This document shows, piece after piece, positions 50,698 through 60,158 of a stretch of 64,000 bases of DNA. The notes under the pieces are model-generated. The model did no database searches. It was not told the DNA's origin and saw nothing but the letters and a program-made list of their open reading frames with translations. Source of the stretch: JAAXIE01 sp965263155 (lineage in GTDB: Bacteria; Chloroflexota; Dehalococcoidia; Lucifugimonadales; JAAXIE01); the NCBI GenBank assembly GCA_965263155.1, contig OZ253586.1, positions 1,798,001-1,862,000 of the forward strand, in the 5' to 3' direction. How positions within the stretch are numbered: position 1 is the stretch's first letter; every line of letters begins with the position of its first letter. Position numbers and translations under genes: made by a program.

Positions 50698-51636
50698 ATG
50701 GCTACAGAGCCGCAATATGTACGCCCGCAGTTGCACCGAGGAATGGACCACGGCCACTATGATTACCAGCCGCTAAACAGCAGCCGCCAGCCGTTGCGCT
50801 GGCCCGATGATTGCCGGGTGGCCTTGTGCGTCGTCGTAAGCTTGGACACCATGGAGTGGACGGCTCCGTCCGATGGGTACCAATTGCCCAGCTTGGCTGG
50901 TGGCTACGGCCCTTCTCCACACCCCGATGTGACCCGCTGGTCGCACCGCGAGTATGGCCATCGCGTGGGCGTCTTCCGCCTGTTGGACGCGCTGGAGAGG
51001 CACGGCATCAAAGCCACGGTAGCCATGGACGTACTGACCGCAGAGAACTACCCCTTCCTGGTGCGCCACATCCAGTCGCGGGGGTGCGAAATCATCGCCC
51101 ACGGCATCTCAGCCAGCCGCATGATTACCAGCCGGATGTCGGAGGAGGAAGAGCGGGAGTATATCGCCTCGTCCCTAGGGCGGCTGGCCCAGGCGACCGG
51201 CGAGCCGTCACGGGGTTGGCTGGGGCAGGAGTACGGAGAGTCGGAGCGGACGCCGCAACTTCTGGCTGAGGCGGGCATCGACTATGTGTGCGACTGGGTG
51301 AACGACGATCAACCTTATGCGATGAATGCGGGAGAGGGCGGATTGTGCGCGCTCCCCATGACGCTGCCCATTGACGATGTGGCGGCCTTATGGGACAGGC
51401 GCGTATCCATGAGTCGCTACGTGAGCATGATCAAGGAGACCTTCGACACGCTGCACGAGGAAGGGGCGAGCAACGGTAGGCTCATCGCCCTGAACCTGCG
51501 TCCATGGCTGTCGGGGCAACCCTTCCGCGTCCGGTACCTCAACGAGGCGCTGGGCTACATTCTGGGCCACGAGGGAGTGTGGAGAGCTACCGGGTCGGAG
51601 ATCATCGACTGGTACGAAACCAAACGTTCCACGTAG
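50698..51636 (+). CDS. Polysaccharide deacetylase/PuuE-like paralogue with His to Arg change
   Basis: A 312-residue paralogue of the preceding protein: WPDDCRVALCVVVSLDTMEW, SHREYGHRVGVFRLLDALER, CEIIAHGISASRMITSRMSE and LIALNLRPWLSGQPFRVRYL. In the last motif the conserved HP(Y/W)xxGxPxR has become RPWLSGQPFR, so the histidine is Arg. The ATG is 2 bases after the stop of the first gene, with GGGAGG 5-10 bases upstream. It may be the regulatory half of a heteromer, or inactive on the first gene's substrate. A strong terminator follows. Confidence 0.85.
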   Translation: MATEPQYVRPQLHRGMDHGHYDYQPLNSSRQPLRWPDDCRVALCVVVSLDTMEWTAPSDGYQLPSLAGGYGPSPHPDVTRWSHREYGHRVGVFRLLDALERHGIKATVAMDVLTAENYPFLVRHIQSRGCEIIAHGISASRMITSRMSEEEEREYIASSLGRLAQATGEPSRGWLGQEYGESERTPQLLAEAGIDYVCDWVNDDQPYAMNAGEGGLCALPMTLPIDDVAALWDRRVSMSRYVSMIKETFDTLHEEGASNGRLIALNLRPWLSGQPFRVRYLNEALGYILGHEGVWRATGSEIIDWYETKRST

Positions 51637-51656
51637 CTAACACAGCCCACGAAACG

Positions 51657-51694
51657 ACAAAGGGGCCCAGTCGATATTGACTGGGCCCCTTTGT
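51657..51694. terminator. Bidirectional terminator hairpin
   Basis: ACAAAGGGGCCCAGTC (51657-51672) and GACTGGGCCCCTTTGT (51679-51694) form a perfect 16-base stem with a 6-base loop between convergent genes. Confidence 0.85.
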
Positions 51695-51711
51695 CACTTG
51701 TTCCGATTGAC

Positions 51712-52278
51712 CTACTCCATGCGCATGCCGATTCGGCCGCGGTGGTAGTTGTCGACGGTCTTTTCGGGGTCCCAGTCGGCGGGTACCTCGCTGGCCCATG
51801 TGGGTAGCGGATCGTCGAGGTCGAAGATGAAGTCGCGGTCGCCACGGCCGCGCTCAAACAGCTCCTTGGAGGTGGGGTATTCGAAGTAAATCTCCAAGCG
51901 GTTGCCGTCGGGGTCGGCGAAGTACATGCTGCGCTGATTGACGTGCTCAATCATCCGGTCGATGGTGACGCCCTTGGCCAACAGGTGCTCGTAGGCCCCC
52001 TTGAGATCGTCGTGCGTGTCGACTTTGATGGCCACATGGGCCACGCCGACTGAGTTGCGGTCAGGGGCAGGGCTGGCCGTATCAGAGTTCTCCACTTGCA
52101 CGATGTCCAGCACATGGCCATCGTTAGGTCGGCCGAGGCCCATGAAAACGTCGTCACCGTGCTCGATGTCTTGCTCCATTACGGTGAAGCCAAGCACATC
52201 GGAGTACCATTCCTTGGAGCGCTCCAAGTCGGTAACTCGAAGGGCGATGTGTCCGATACGAGACAGGTTGATGGGCAT
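51712..52278 (-). CDS. VOC (glyoxalase) family protein
   Basis: The 188-residue protein starts MPINLSRIGHIALRVTDLER and shows RSMYFADPDGNRLEIYFEYP as C-terminal VOC motif, with His10 and the H in VGVAHVAIKVDTHDDLKGAY and Glu in LEIYFE as metal ligands. The unit is a complete beta-alpha-beta-beta-beta tandem. Like type I extradiol dioxygenases or epimerases. A 30-residue C-terminal tail (WASEVPADWDPEKTVDNYHR) is reminiscent of catechol-2,3-dioxygenase-like family members. GGAGG lies 5 bases from the ATG. Adjacent UbiD gene is divergent. Confidence 0.87.
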   Translation of the reverse strand: MPINLSRIGHIALRVTDLERSKEWYSDVLGFTVMEQDIEHGDDVFMGLGRPNDGHVLDIVQVENSDTASPAPDRNSVGVAHVAIKVDTHDDLKGAYEHLLAKGVTIDRMIEHVNQRSMYFADPDGNRLEIYFEYPTSKELFERGRGDRDFIFDLDDPLPTWASEVPADWDPEKTVDNYHRGRIGMRME

Positions 52279-52408
52279 TGATTCCTCCTAGGGTTGGACG
52301 GTTTTGGGCATAGTCTAGCTGGAAGCCAACCGTAGCGTCAAACAGGCGGTGCTGAATTATACGGGCTACAATGAGCGCCAAAATCGTTGCCGAAGGATGG
52401 GTAGCAGC

Positions 52409-53773
52409 ATGGAGCAGGACCTGCGCAGCTTCATCAGAGAGTTTGAGGCGGAGTATCCGCAGGACGTGGTACGGGTGTCCGAGCAGGTGGACCTGAAGTA
52501 CCAGATGATGGCTCTCGTACTGGAGTACGAGAGGCGGGGACGCAACCCCATAGTCATTTTCGAGAACGTTCGAGGGCATGAGATTCCCGTGGTGTGCAAC
52601 GTGATGGCCGGGCGTCGCACCCTCGCCAAGGCGCTGGGGGTCGGGGAGTCCGTGTTCTCGGAGGAGTATGCTCGCAGGCTGGAGGACTACGTGCCCCCGG
52701 TGGTTATCGAGGAGCCTCCCTTCCGACAGGTGGTGCGCACTGGCGACGATGCGGACTTGGGCAAACTGCCGATACCTACCTATTTCCCCGGTGACGGAGG
52801 GCCTTACTTGACGGCAGGGATGCTGGTGGCGAAGCACCCCGACACTGGCGTGGTGACCGAGGGCTACCACCGACTTCAGGTTAAGGGGCCTCGGAAGATG
52901 GGGTGCAGCCTGCACTCGCGACGCAGGATGTTCGAGTACCAGCGGCGCTACGAGGAGAAGGGCGAGGGTATGCCGGCAGCTATATGTCTGGGGCTACACC
53001 CGCTAGTCGGCATGGGGTCTCTGTCTTACCCGCCAGCTGGCGTGAGCAAGTACGAGGCCTGCGGGGGACTGTTCGGCGAGGCGATGCAGGTGGCGCGTTG
53101 CTCGGTCATCGACTTGGAGGTGCCCGCTTGGAGTGAGGTCGTCATCGAAGGACGGATATTAGCGGGCACACGCGAGGCAGAGGGGCCGTTCGGCGAGTTC
53201 ACTGGCTACTTTTCAGGGCGTGGCACCGAGCATGTGTTTGAGGTAGACGCCATCTCCATGCGGGAGGACGCTTGGTTCCAGAGCATCGCCTCAGGCCGTT
53301 CCGCAGACCATGTGAGTACCCTGTCAGCAGTTCGAGAGGCCGAGGTTACACGCGCCCTGCGACGCACCATCCCCGGAGTGACGGCGGTGAGCATCCCCAC
53401 ATCAGGGGCCAGCGCCTTTGTGGCGTTCGTGTCGTTGCGCCAGACGCGCCCCGGAGAGGCCAAGCATGCGATATCCATCGCGTTGGGGGTGGACCACTAC
53501 ATCAAGCTGGTGGTAGTCGTGGATGATGATGTGGATGTGTATGACGAGGGTGAAGTGCTGTGGGCCATGGCTACGCGATTCCAAGCGGCCCGCGACTTGG
53601 TGGTGATAGAGGGCTCAATGGGGACGGTGCTTGATCCATCGGCGGACGACGCTGGCATCACGTCCAAGATGGGCATTGACGCCACTCGTCCGTTCGGTCA
53701 GCCCTTTGCAGACAAGCTGGTGATGGATGAGGGGACGATGGAGTGGGCACGGAGGTTGGTGGACGGGCTGTGA
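52409..53773 (+). CDS. UbiD-family decarboxylase
   Basis: A 454-residue UbiD-type protein: NPIVIFENVRGHEIPVVCNV and AGRRTLAKALG at the start, PIPTYFPGDGGPYLTAGMLV, YHRLQVKGPRKMGCSLHSRR (prFMN/Mn site region), EGPFGEFTGYFSGRGTEHVF with the E-x-x-x-G-E catalytic region, and TSKMGIDATRPFGQPFADKL at the C-terminus. UbiD enzymes decarboxylate or carboxylate aromatic and unsaturated acids with prenylated FMN. A UbiX prenyltransferase is not in the window and must be elsewhere. ATG 52409 is chosen by AAGG 13 bases upstream; ATG 52397 is an alternative. Confidence 0.9.
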   Translation: MEQDLRSFIREFEAEYPQDVVRVSEQVDLKYQMMALVLEYERRGRNPIVIFENVRGHEIPVVCNVMAGRRTLAKALGVGESVFSEEYARRLEDYVPPVVIEEPPFRQVVRTGDDADLGKLPIPTYFPGDGGPYLTAGMLVAKHPDTGVVTEGYHRLQVKGPRKMGCSLHSRRRMFEYQRRYEEKGEGMPAAICLGLHPLVGMGSLSYPPAGVSKYEACGGLFGEAMQVARCSVIDLEVPAWSEVVIEGRILAGTREAEGPFGEFTGYFSGRGTEHVFEVDAISMREDAWFQSIASGRSADHVSTLSAVREAEVTRALRRTIPGVTAVSIPTSGASAFVAFVSLRQTRPGEAKHAISIALGVDHYIKLVVVVDDDVDVYDEGEVLWAMATRFQAARDLVVIEGSMGTVLDPSADDAGITSKMGIDATRPFGQPFADKLVMDEGTMEWARRLVDGL

Positions 53774-53799
53774 ACACAGCGGAAGTGCGTTGAAACGCC

Positions 53800-54276
53800 T
53801 TATCGACGTTCGCCGAAGACTGGGACCTTGCGCTTGACTCGTGGTGCCGACCTCATAACGACACGTAGGGAGAATCTCGTTTGTGTAGGCGCGTCAGGAT
53901 GCAGCAGAACCACCCCATCCTTAGTTGGGGGGGCAAAGCTGACGCGCCTACTCCAATCACTACCTTGACCATACCCTACAATTGCTCCGTAGGCATCCTG
54001 GATGGGATCACCCGCTTCAGACAGCCATTTCTTCCTACGGTATCCTCCAACCTCGATATCGCGTACCAACCATGTGGCCGGGTTTTCAGTTTGGCTGAAG
54101 ACAACGTGACGCGGAGTCGCCAACGACTCTGGCGATTGTGTTTCGCGTTCAACTACGTGTACCAGGATCATGGGTAGGACATAACGTCGGGAAAGAGCAA
54201 TAACCCCAGTCAACGCGGCCAGCACAGCTCCAATTGCCGAGACAAATAAGAGGATGGTCTGCAGAATCTCGTTCAA
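53800..54276 (-). CDS. Hypothetical membrane-anchored protein
   Basis: The 158-residue protein has one N-terminal membrane helix (LQTILLFVSAIGAVLAALTG into VIALSRRY), then a soluble beta-rich domain (RHVVFSQTENPATWLVRDIE, DWSRRVSFAPPTKDGVVLLH, TRFSLRVVMRSAPRVKRKVP) with a basic tail. A TTG start at 54276 is used and no Shine-Dalgarno is evident. No family recognised. Its lower G+C and isolated position between two catabolic genes suggest an accessory gene. Confidence 0.6.
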   Translation of the reverse strand: MNEILQTILLFVSAIGAVLAALTGVIALSRRYVLPMILVHVVERETQSPESLATPRHVVFSQTENPATWLVRDIEVGGYRRKKWLSEAGDPIQDAYGAIVGYGQGSDWSRRVSFAPPTKDGVVLLHPDAPTQTRFSLRVVMRSAPRVKRKVPVFGERR

Positions 54277-54327
54277 ATCAATTGTGAGCTCATCGCAAGG
54301 ATTCTTGTGACATAGGTCGCCCGGTTG

Positions 54328-55782
54328 TCACTCCAGTGATAGGAACTCTAGGACGCGCTCGCTCATGGGTTCTTTGTCGTAGAGGTTGTAGAGCATCACG
54401 GAGTTTTGGAGGGTGTTGCCTCCGAAGTAGCGTTCGTAGAGGACTTGGCGCGTGCCGAAGGCGCTACAGCAAGTGTCCCATGCTAGGCGAAAGATGCGGA
54501 CCCGTTCTTCAGCCGAGGCGGTATTAGTGTCCAGGTAGCTGGTTAGGTGTGCCGCCAGAGGGCCGTTGAAGTCGGCCTCGCTGGGGATGGCCATCAGGCT
54601 GCTGGAGCCGAGCTGGTGCAGGATCTCAGCCATGCGCGGGTACATGCGTATGAACATGTTCCGGGCCACCATCAACGGGAAGCGAGCGGGACACATCACG
54701 CCCCATTCGTCGACGGCCGCGTCGGCTTCTGCGGCGCGCAGGCATGCCTTGATGGCCTCCAAGTTCTCGATGAGCTCAGCCATCATCTGCTGAACGGGTG
54801 GCATTTTGCCTGAGCCGAGGGTGCGCACCATAAGGTTGGCCAGCCCTAGAATGAACTCGCACTTGGCCACCTGCTTGGTCACCACCTGATGACCGGCGTG
54901 AACAAAGCGGTTGGTGGCCACAGGGAGGTCGTTGCACATCTGCGTGTCGCCCAGCAGGAAGACGCGCTCCCAAGGCACAAACACATCGTCGAAGAACACG
55001 ATGGCATCCATCTCCTCGAAGCGAGAGGACAAGGGATGATCGAAGTGGGAGAGGCCCATGTCGAAGCTCTCGCGGCAGAGGAACTTGAGGCCGGGAGTGT
55101 TACATGGGATGGCGAAGGCGAAGGAGTAGTCCTTCTGGGCGTCGGCGGACAGTTGGTGATTCAGGGCAGGATAGACGGCAATTTCATCGGCTAGGGGCCC
55201 AAGCGTGGCCAGCACTCGCGGGCCGCGGACCACTATGCCGGAGTCGGTCTGCTTCATGACCTTGAGGGCGACGTCGGTGCGGTCCTGCAACGGCATGGGC
55301 ATGGGAGAGCGGTCGCGCTGCAGGTTCACCAAGGTGTGGGTGAGCGTCAGGTCGTTCTCGCGGATGTACTCGTAGTAACGCTCGATGTTGTCCTTGAATT
55401 CGGGTCTGTTCCGGGAGAAGTAGTCGCTGGCTGCGGCCATGGCCATGAAGGTGACATTCATAAAGTCGGGGCTGCGGCCCATCATGCCACAACTAGCTTG
55501 CGCCCAGTGGGACATCATGGTGTGGCGTCGTTGCAGGTCTTCTTGGGTGCGCGGGGTGATGAAGGAGAGGCCCACGGGCTCGCCTGACGATGGGGAGGTG
55601 TAGGTCATCTCGTGGCAGAGTGAGTCCCGGTGCTGCATGTCGTAGAGGGAGGCCACGGTGGCTGCGCCGTTGCGCAGGGCTGGGTGAGTGGTGACATCCG
55701 TCACCCGCTCGCCGGATATGTACACTTCGGCAGCCTGCTCACGCAGACCTGAAAGGTACTGCTCCCCTGTTCTCGCTGGCAT
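54328..55782 (-). CDS. 4-hydroxyphenylacetate 3-hydroxylase (HpaB)-like flavoprotein
   Basis: The 484-residue protein shows the typical opening MPARTGEQYLSGLREQAAEV followed by GERVTDVTTHPALRNGAATV, and then SFITPRTQEDLQRRHTMMSH, DRTDVALKVMKQTDSGIVVR and LSSRFEEMDAIVFFDDVFVP. These are the substrate and FAD contact segments of HpaB-type hydroxylases. Closest paralogue in this window is the protein at 39605. A reductase partner (HpaC) is not seen. GGGAGG lies 7 bases before the ATG. It is followed by the amidohydrolase at 55919 on the upstream side of the same strand, so they may form one operon. Confidence 0.9.
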   Translation of the reverse strand: MPARTGEQYLSGLREQAAEVYISGERVTDVTTHPALRNGAATVASLYDMQHRDSLCHEMTYTSPSSGEPVGLSFITPRTQEDLQRRHTMMSHWAQASCGMMGRSPDFMNVTFMAMAAASDYFSRNRPEFKDNIERYYEYIRENDLTLTHTLVNLQRDRSPMPMPLQDRTDVALKVMKQTDSGIVVRGPRVLATLGPLADEIAVYPALNHQLSADAQKDYSFAFAIPCNTPGLKFLCRESFDMGLSHFDHPLSSRFEEMDAIVFFDDVFVPWERVFLLGDTQMCNDLPVATNRFVHAGHQVVTKQVAKCEFILGLANLMVRTLGSGKMPPVQQMMAELIENLEAIKACLRAAEADAAVDEWGVMCPARFPLMVARNMFIRMYPRMAEILHQLGSSSLMAIPSEADFNGPLAAHLTSYLDTNTASAEERVRIFRLAWDTCCSAFGTRQVLYERYFGGNTLQNSVMLYNLYDKEPMSERVLEFLSLE

Positions 55783-55918
55783 GGATGACCTCCCTCTGGG
55801 ATTGGTGGCTTACGGGCGGCTATCGTTCTGCGCTGATCTCCCGCTATCTCTCTGGTGTTGCCAAGGTCTGAGTCTCCATTCCTTGTGTCGAAGTTGGCGC
55901 TCCAGATATACCTGCCCG

Positions 55919-57087
55919 TTACATCAACCGCAAGACCCTCTCGGCGTTGCCGTGCATGTGCTTCTGAAGGGCTTGGTCGCCTAGCTCCTGCCAGATGGGC
56001 CAGTCGATGATCATGCTGGCGCTTTCGGGGAAGCAGGCTTCCTTATGGGGGTAGTCGGACTGGAAGGCCCAGCACTCCTCGCCAAGCAAGTTGTAGCATG
56101 CCCTGGTCATCTCCGGGCCCTCGAAGTGCTCGCAGGGGCAGACGAAGCGCCCCATCTTCACGTACTCGGCGGCCTTGTACTCCAAGTCGGGCACGGTTTC
56201 CGAGGCCACGTAGTCGATCATGGCGTCGAGGCGTGTGACCCAGTGGGGCAGCCAGCCGTGGCCCACCTCGGCTACGGCGGCGTTGAGGTTGGGGAAGCGG
56301 TCGAACACGCGCCCGATGATGAGGTAGGTTAGCCAGCGGGCGGCGCGCCAAGGATGGGACGCGGTACGAACCATCACCGGGTTGTCCCACACATCGCGGT
56401 ATCCGGGCCAGAAGGGCGGTTCGGATGTGAAGCTGTGGTCGAGGATGGGCAAGTGGTACTCGTTCAGGATGTCATAGAGGGGGTCGAGGTCGGGGTCGTC
56501 GATGGGCATGTCTTCGGGCAGCATCAGCCAAGCCCCAGCGAGCCACTTCTCCTCCACCAGCGACCGCAGCTCAGCCACCGACCAAGGGATGTCGCCACAG
56601 GGCAGCAGGGCCATGCTTTTCAGCCGCTCAGGGTCGACGCTGCAGAACTCCTGGATGTAGCGGTGGAAGGCACCGTAGAGGGCCTGTTGCAACCAGGGTC
56701 CAGTGTTACCAAGGGCGGAGCCCAGTTCCCCGGATACATTAGGTCGACGTCCCGACCCTCACGGTCCATGTCGAGCAGGCGTGCTTGGGAGTCCTTGTCC
56801 TCGACGCCGGGACGGGGCGGAGCGCGATGGTAGCCTCCTGTGCCACGGCTCTGCCGGCTCCAGCCCGTCTCGCCGCCTGCCACGATTTCCGGCTTCTCGT
56901 GGGGCTTCTGACCAGCGTAACGCGTCCACTGGTAAGGGGCGACAGCTATGTTGCGACCGTTGGCTTGGCGGTACTGGTCCATTTCCTGGACTCTTGAACG
57001 CATGCTGGGGTCGACGTACTCGCATAGCACGTCGAAGCTGGGCCCGATATGCGTATCCATGTCGATGACCTTGTATCCCTTCTGCAT
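55919..57087 (-). pseudogene. Amidohydrolase 2 family gene with a frameshift
   Basis: From ATG 57087 (AAGGAGG upstream) the N-terminal part reads MQKGYKVIDMDTHIGPSFDV, with D-x-D-T-H as the metal motif, to GRDVDLMYPGNWAPPLVT. There the frame shifts by one base (near 56695-56715) and continues as LQQALYGAFHRYIQEFCSVD, PILDHSFTSEPPFWPGYRDV, FPNLNAAVAEVGHGWLPHWV and CWAFQSDYPHKEACFPESAS, with the later His and Asp ligands, to a stop at 55919. The combined length, about 389 residues, is normal for this family. One base is missing. Either an error in the sequence or a recent mutation. Confidence 0.82.
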
Positions 57088-57220
57088 GGGGAAACCTCCT
57101 TGAGATGGGGTATCCGGCCAGCGCATCCGCACAAGGCCCTTCAGTCGCGATTATAGTGGATTCATGTGGAAGCCGTACCCTACTACTCTCACTAAGGCGG
57201 AGTTCCAACGCTTCTGCTTC

Positions 57221-57250
57221 TTGGACTCCGGCCTGCGCCGGAATGACGGA
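57221..57250. repeat. Dispersed-type hairpin repeat
   Basis: CCGGC-CTGC-GCCGG (57228-57241) lies within TTGGACTCCGGCCTGCGCCG and GAATGACGG, a hairpin resembling the ends of the element at 30077-30309. Confidence 0.5.
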
Positions 57251-57338
57251 GCAATAGGAGCGCACCTTTCAGTCTTGTGGTAAGGTTCCCCACGAAACGC
57301 CCACGCCACCCGGCTCGACGTGGAGGAGGATGTCTGCA

Positions 57339-58592
57339 ATGGCTACTGACGTAAGGGCAATGGTCAGCACCGACGGAGGGTTGGTGGACCGGCACATCTT
57401 CTTCGACCAAGAGATATACGAGCAGGAATTGGAACAGATTTTTGCCCACTGCTGGTTGTTTCTATGTCACGAAAGCCAAGTGGCGCAGGCGGGCGACTTC
57501 TTCTCCACCTACATGGGCGAAGATCCTGTGCTGGTGACTCGCGACGGTAACGGCAAGGTGCATGCTTTCCTTAATGTGTGCCGCCACCGGGGCAACCGGG
57601 TGTGCCGCGCCGACTTGGGCAATGCCTCGGCCTTTGTGTGCGCCTACCACGGCTGGACTTACGGCAACGACGGCAAGCTCATCGCTGTTCCCAGCCTCAA
57701 AGAGGCCTACTACGACGAACTTGACACGTCGAAGTGGGGTTTAGTGGCCGTGGCCCAACTCGACAGCTACAAGGGTTTCTACTTTGCTACGTTTGATGCC
57801 AATGCACCCCCTCTGCAGGACTACTTGGGAGAGATGGCTTGGTACTTGGACACCTTTGTCGACCGGCGTGAGGGGGGCATAGAGGTGGTGGGCGGGGTGC
57901 ATAAGTGGGTCATCCCTTGCAACTGGAAGTTCTCCGCAGAGAACTCAGGGGCAGACTCCTATCATGTGCCATGGACCCATCTCTCTGGGGTGATGGCCGG
58001 CTTTACCCGGACGCCCAGTGCGCAAAGGGTGGCTGAGGGCACAATGGTTTCTCCGGGCAACGGGCACGGTCTCCTGACCATCGCGCCGGGACAGACCGCT
58101 GAGCCTCCGGTGCCCGCCATCGACGACTACGAGCAAAGCATACGCGAAGAGGTGGAGGCGCGTTTGGGGCCACGCTCCAAACTAGTGCAGCCGATTGTGT
58201 GCACGGTATTCCCCAACTTCGCAGTATCCCGCGCCAGCGCCCGAGCCTTCCGAGTATGGCACCCTCGCGGCCCCGGCAAGATTGAGGCTTGGTCGTGGTC
58301 ATACGCGGACAAAAAGGCGCCAGCCGAGGTGAAGGAAGCGCTGAGGGTCTCCGGGCTGCGCGGTACCGGCCCTTCGGGCGCATTCGAGCAGGACGACATG
58401 GACAACTGGCAGGAATGCACTCTGACAAGCCGTGGGTATGTGTCCAAACGCCTACCTGTCAACAACCTGATGGGGCTGGGGCACGAGCGGTTCGACGAGG
58501 AGTTGATGGCTTGGGCCAGTTACTACCGGTACAGCGAGATTAACCACCGCGCTTTCTACAACCGGTGGGCTGAACTCATGGAGCGTAACTGA
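57339..58592 (+). CDS. Rieske aromatic-ring-hydroxylating oxygenase, alpha subunit
   Basis: A 417-residue alpha subunit with Rieske ligands C81, H83, C101, H104 (NVCRHRGNRVC ... CAYHGWTYGND) and the iron site ENSGADSYHVPWTHLSGVM. Long stretches are shared with the Rieske protein at 38175 (e.g. SLKEAYYDELDTSKWGLV). ATG 57339 has AGGAGG 8 bases upstream; an ATG three codons earlier has poorer spacing. No beta subunit or electron carrier is encoded nearby. Divergent from the frameshifted amidohydrolase gene at 55919, mirroring the first cluster. Confidence 0.93.
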   Translation: MATDVRAMVSTDGGLVDRHIFFDQEIYEQELEQIFAHCWLFLCHESQVAQAGDFFSTYMGEDPVLVTRDGNGKVHAFLNVCRHRGNRVCRADLGNASAFVCAYHGWTYGNDGKLIAVPSLKEAYYDELDTSKWGLVAVAQLDSYKGFYFATFDANAPPLQDYLGEMAWYLDTFVDRREGGIEVVGGVHKWVIPCNWKFSAENSGADSYHVPWTHLSGVMAGFTRTPSAQRVAEGTMVSPGNGHGLLTIAPGQTAEPPVPAIDDYEQSIREEVEARLGPRSKLVQPIVCTVFPNFAVSRASARAFRVWHPRGPGKIEAWSWSYADKKAPAEVKEALRVSGLRGTGPSGAFEQDDMDNWQECTLTSRGYVSKRLPVNNLMGLGHERFDEELMAWASYYRYSEINHRAFYNRWAELMERN

Positions 58593-58598
58593 CGCCGG

Positions 58599-60158
58599 TT
58601 AGCCCGATTCAGGGCCTGCATCGGGTGTTGTGAAGCTTGGGGGCGTACGCAGGGACGCGCGGAGGCGACGCCAGAGGCGGTTAAGTTCGGCCAGACGTTG
58701 GCCAGCGATGGATGCACCTCCGTAGCGGGCGGATACATAGGCCACGGTGATTGCGTTCAGCTCCAAAGAGGATGACCCGACTTGAGCGGTCAGGCGGCGT
58801 TGGTACTCATAGGGCGTTTCCGGCGGGCGTCGCTCTACGCCAGCCATGCGACCTTCCCATAGCAGACCCCAGTATATCTCGTGGATAGAGAAGAGTTGCG
58901 GCGCGTCCTCGGGGGCGATGGCAGCAGGTGGCGGGGAAGTGGTCGCGCCACGGGCTCCCCGTCGTCCCAGAAAGCGTCCCAGCAAAGCATACAGGATGGC
59001 CAGCAGGTCGGACTTGAGGGCCTGCCACGACCAGAAGTACTCGCTGAACTCCTCCACATCCTCTGACTCGGCAGAGGCCCGTCGCTGGCGGAACAGAGCG
59101 AAGGCCAACAAGGCCACGGCAGCGACGACGCCCAAAACCAACAGACCCCATTTGAGGGCAAGGATTGCCCCACGAGGGAAGCCCTGGCCCGATTCCTCGT
59201 CGACGGCCCCTTCTACGCTCTGGAACAGTTCGAGGTTGGGCGGTGGCGGTGGCTCGCCGGAGCCAATCCAACTGAACAGGAAGTCGAAGAGGTAAATCAG
59301 GATGCTCGCCACGGCGGTCAGGGGCAGGATGATGCCATACAAGAAAGCGGTCAGCAGGGCGTTGGCTGCGGCACCCAGCAGACCGGTGAAGAACTCCACC
59401 ACCTGCAGAGAGAAGATGCTGACCGCGCCCAAGGCGAGCAGGCCGATGACAAGAACGGCGCCTACCAAGGTGATGAGCCAACGCCGGTCCAGAAGGTTGA
59501 AGCTCTCGCCACTGCGCAGAGCCCTGCCACGTATGAGGTGCAGGTTAGCGACTCCTAGGGCCAGCAGGCCGGTCGCGAAGAAGGCCAGCGCATAGATACC
59601 TATGGTGGAGAACACTTGGCGCAGCTCGTCTTCCCCGGCGACTGCTCCCCACAGAATGCCGAGGAACACCAAGCTGATGAGGCCGATGGTGAACCGCCCG
59701 TACAAGCCGTCGAAGAGGGTTGGGTCTCGGCCTACGGAGATGCCACGCCACATCAACAGCACGCCGAAACCGAGGCCCCCCAGCAGCGGTGAGACGTGGT
59801 TGACTGTGTGGTCGAGCCATCCGCTGGACCCGAAGGCCAACCCGCTGCCAATCTCGAGGAGAGTGATGACCAAGAGCAGCAGGGCCAAAGAGGGCAGCAT
59901 CATGGTCCGCAAGGTGTTCAGCGTCCAGTTGCCCGCCAATCCTAGGGCCGAGGCGGCCTGAGCCGCCAACGTCAAGGCTACGGCGGAGCCGAGGCTGAGG
60001 GGCGGGTCGCTCCATCCCAAGGTATCCCACCGACTGGTGAAGAGCATCCAAGGGTAAAGCCATAGCGCCTCCATAAGCACGACCAGCCAAGGCAACAGTT
60101 GGCGTAGGGCTAGGAAGCGCAGAATGGCCATGGTCGATGGGGCTTCGGGCTGGTTCAC
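58599..60158 (-). CDS. DUF4129 domain membrane protein
   Basis: The 519-residue protein has about eight N-terminal membrane helices up to residue 300 (from ILRFLALRQLLPWLVVLMEA to LTAFLYGIILPLTAVASILI), a further helix near 345-365 (LALKWGLLVLGVVAAVALLA) and a cytoplasmic DUF4129 domain at the C-terminus: EIYWGLLWEGRMAGVERRPP, TPYEYQRRLTAQVG and ELNRLWRRLR. GTG 60158 overlaps the stop of the DUF58 gene (GTGA) with GGAGGG upstream. The family always goes with MoxR ATPase and DUF58. A transglutaminase domain, which is common in such loci, is absent in this window. Exact role unknown. Confidence 0.82.
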   Translation of the reverse strand: MNQPEAPSTMAILRFLALRQLLPWLVVLMEALWLYPWMLFTSRWDTLGWSDPPLSLGSAVALTLAAQAASALGLAGNWTLNTLRTMMLPSLALLLLVITLLEIGSGLAFGSSGWLDHTVNHVSPLLGGLGFGVLLMWRGISVGRDPTLFDGLYGRFTIGLISLVFLGILWGAVAGEDELRQVFSTIGIYALAFFATGLLALGVANLHLIRGRALRSGESFNLLDRRWLITLVGAVLVIGLLALGAVSIFSLQVVEFFTGLLGAAANALLTAFLYGIILPLTAVASILIYLFDFLFSWIGSGEPPPPPNLELFQSVEGAVDEESGQGFPRGAILALKWGLLVLGVVAAVALLAFALFRQRRASAESEDVEEFSEYFWSWQALKSDLLAILYALLGRFLGRRGARGATTSPPPAAIAPEDAPQLFSIHEIYWGLLWEGRMAGVERRPPETPYEYQRRLTAQVGSSSLELNAITVAYVSARYGGASIAGQRLAELNRLWRRLRASLRTPPSFTTPDAGPESG

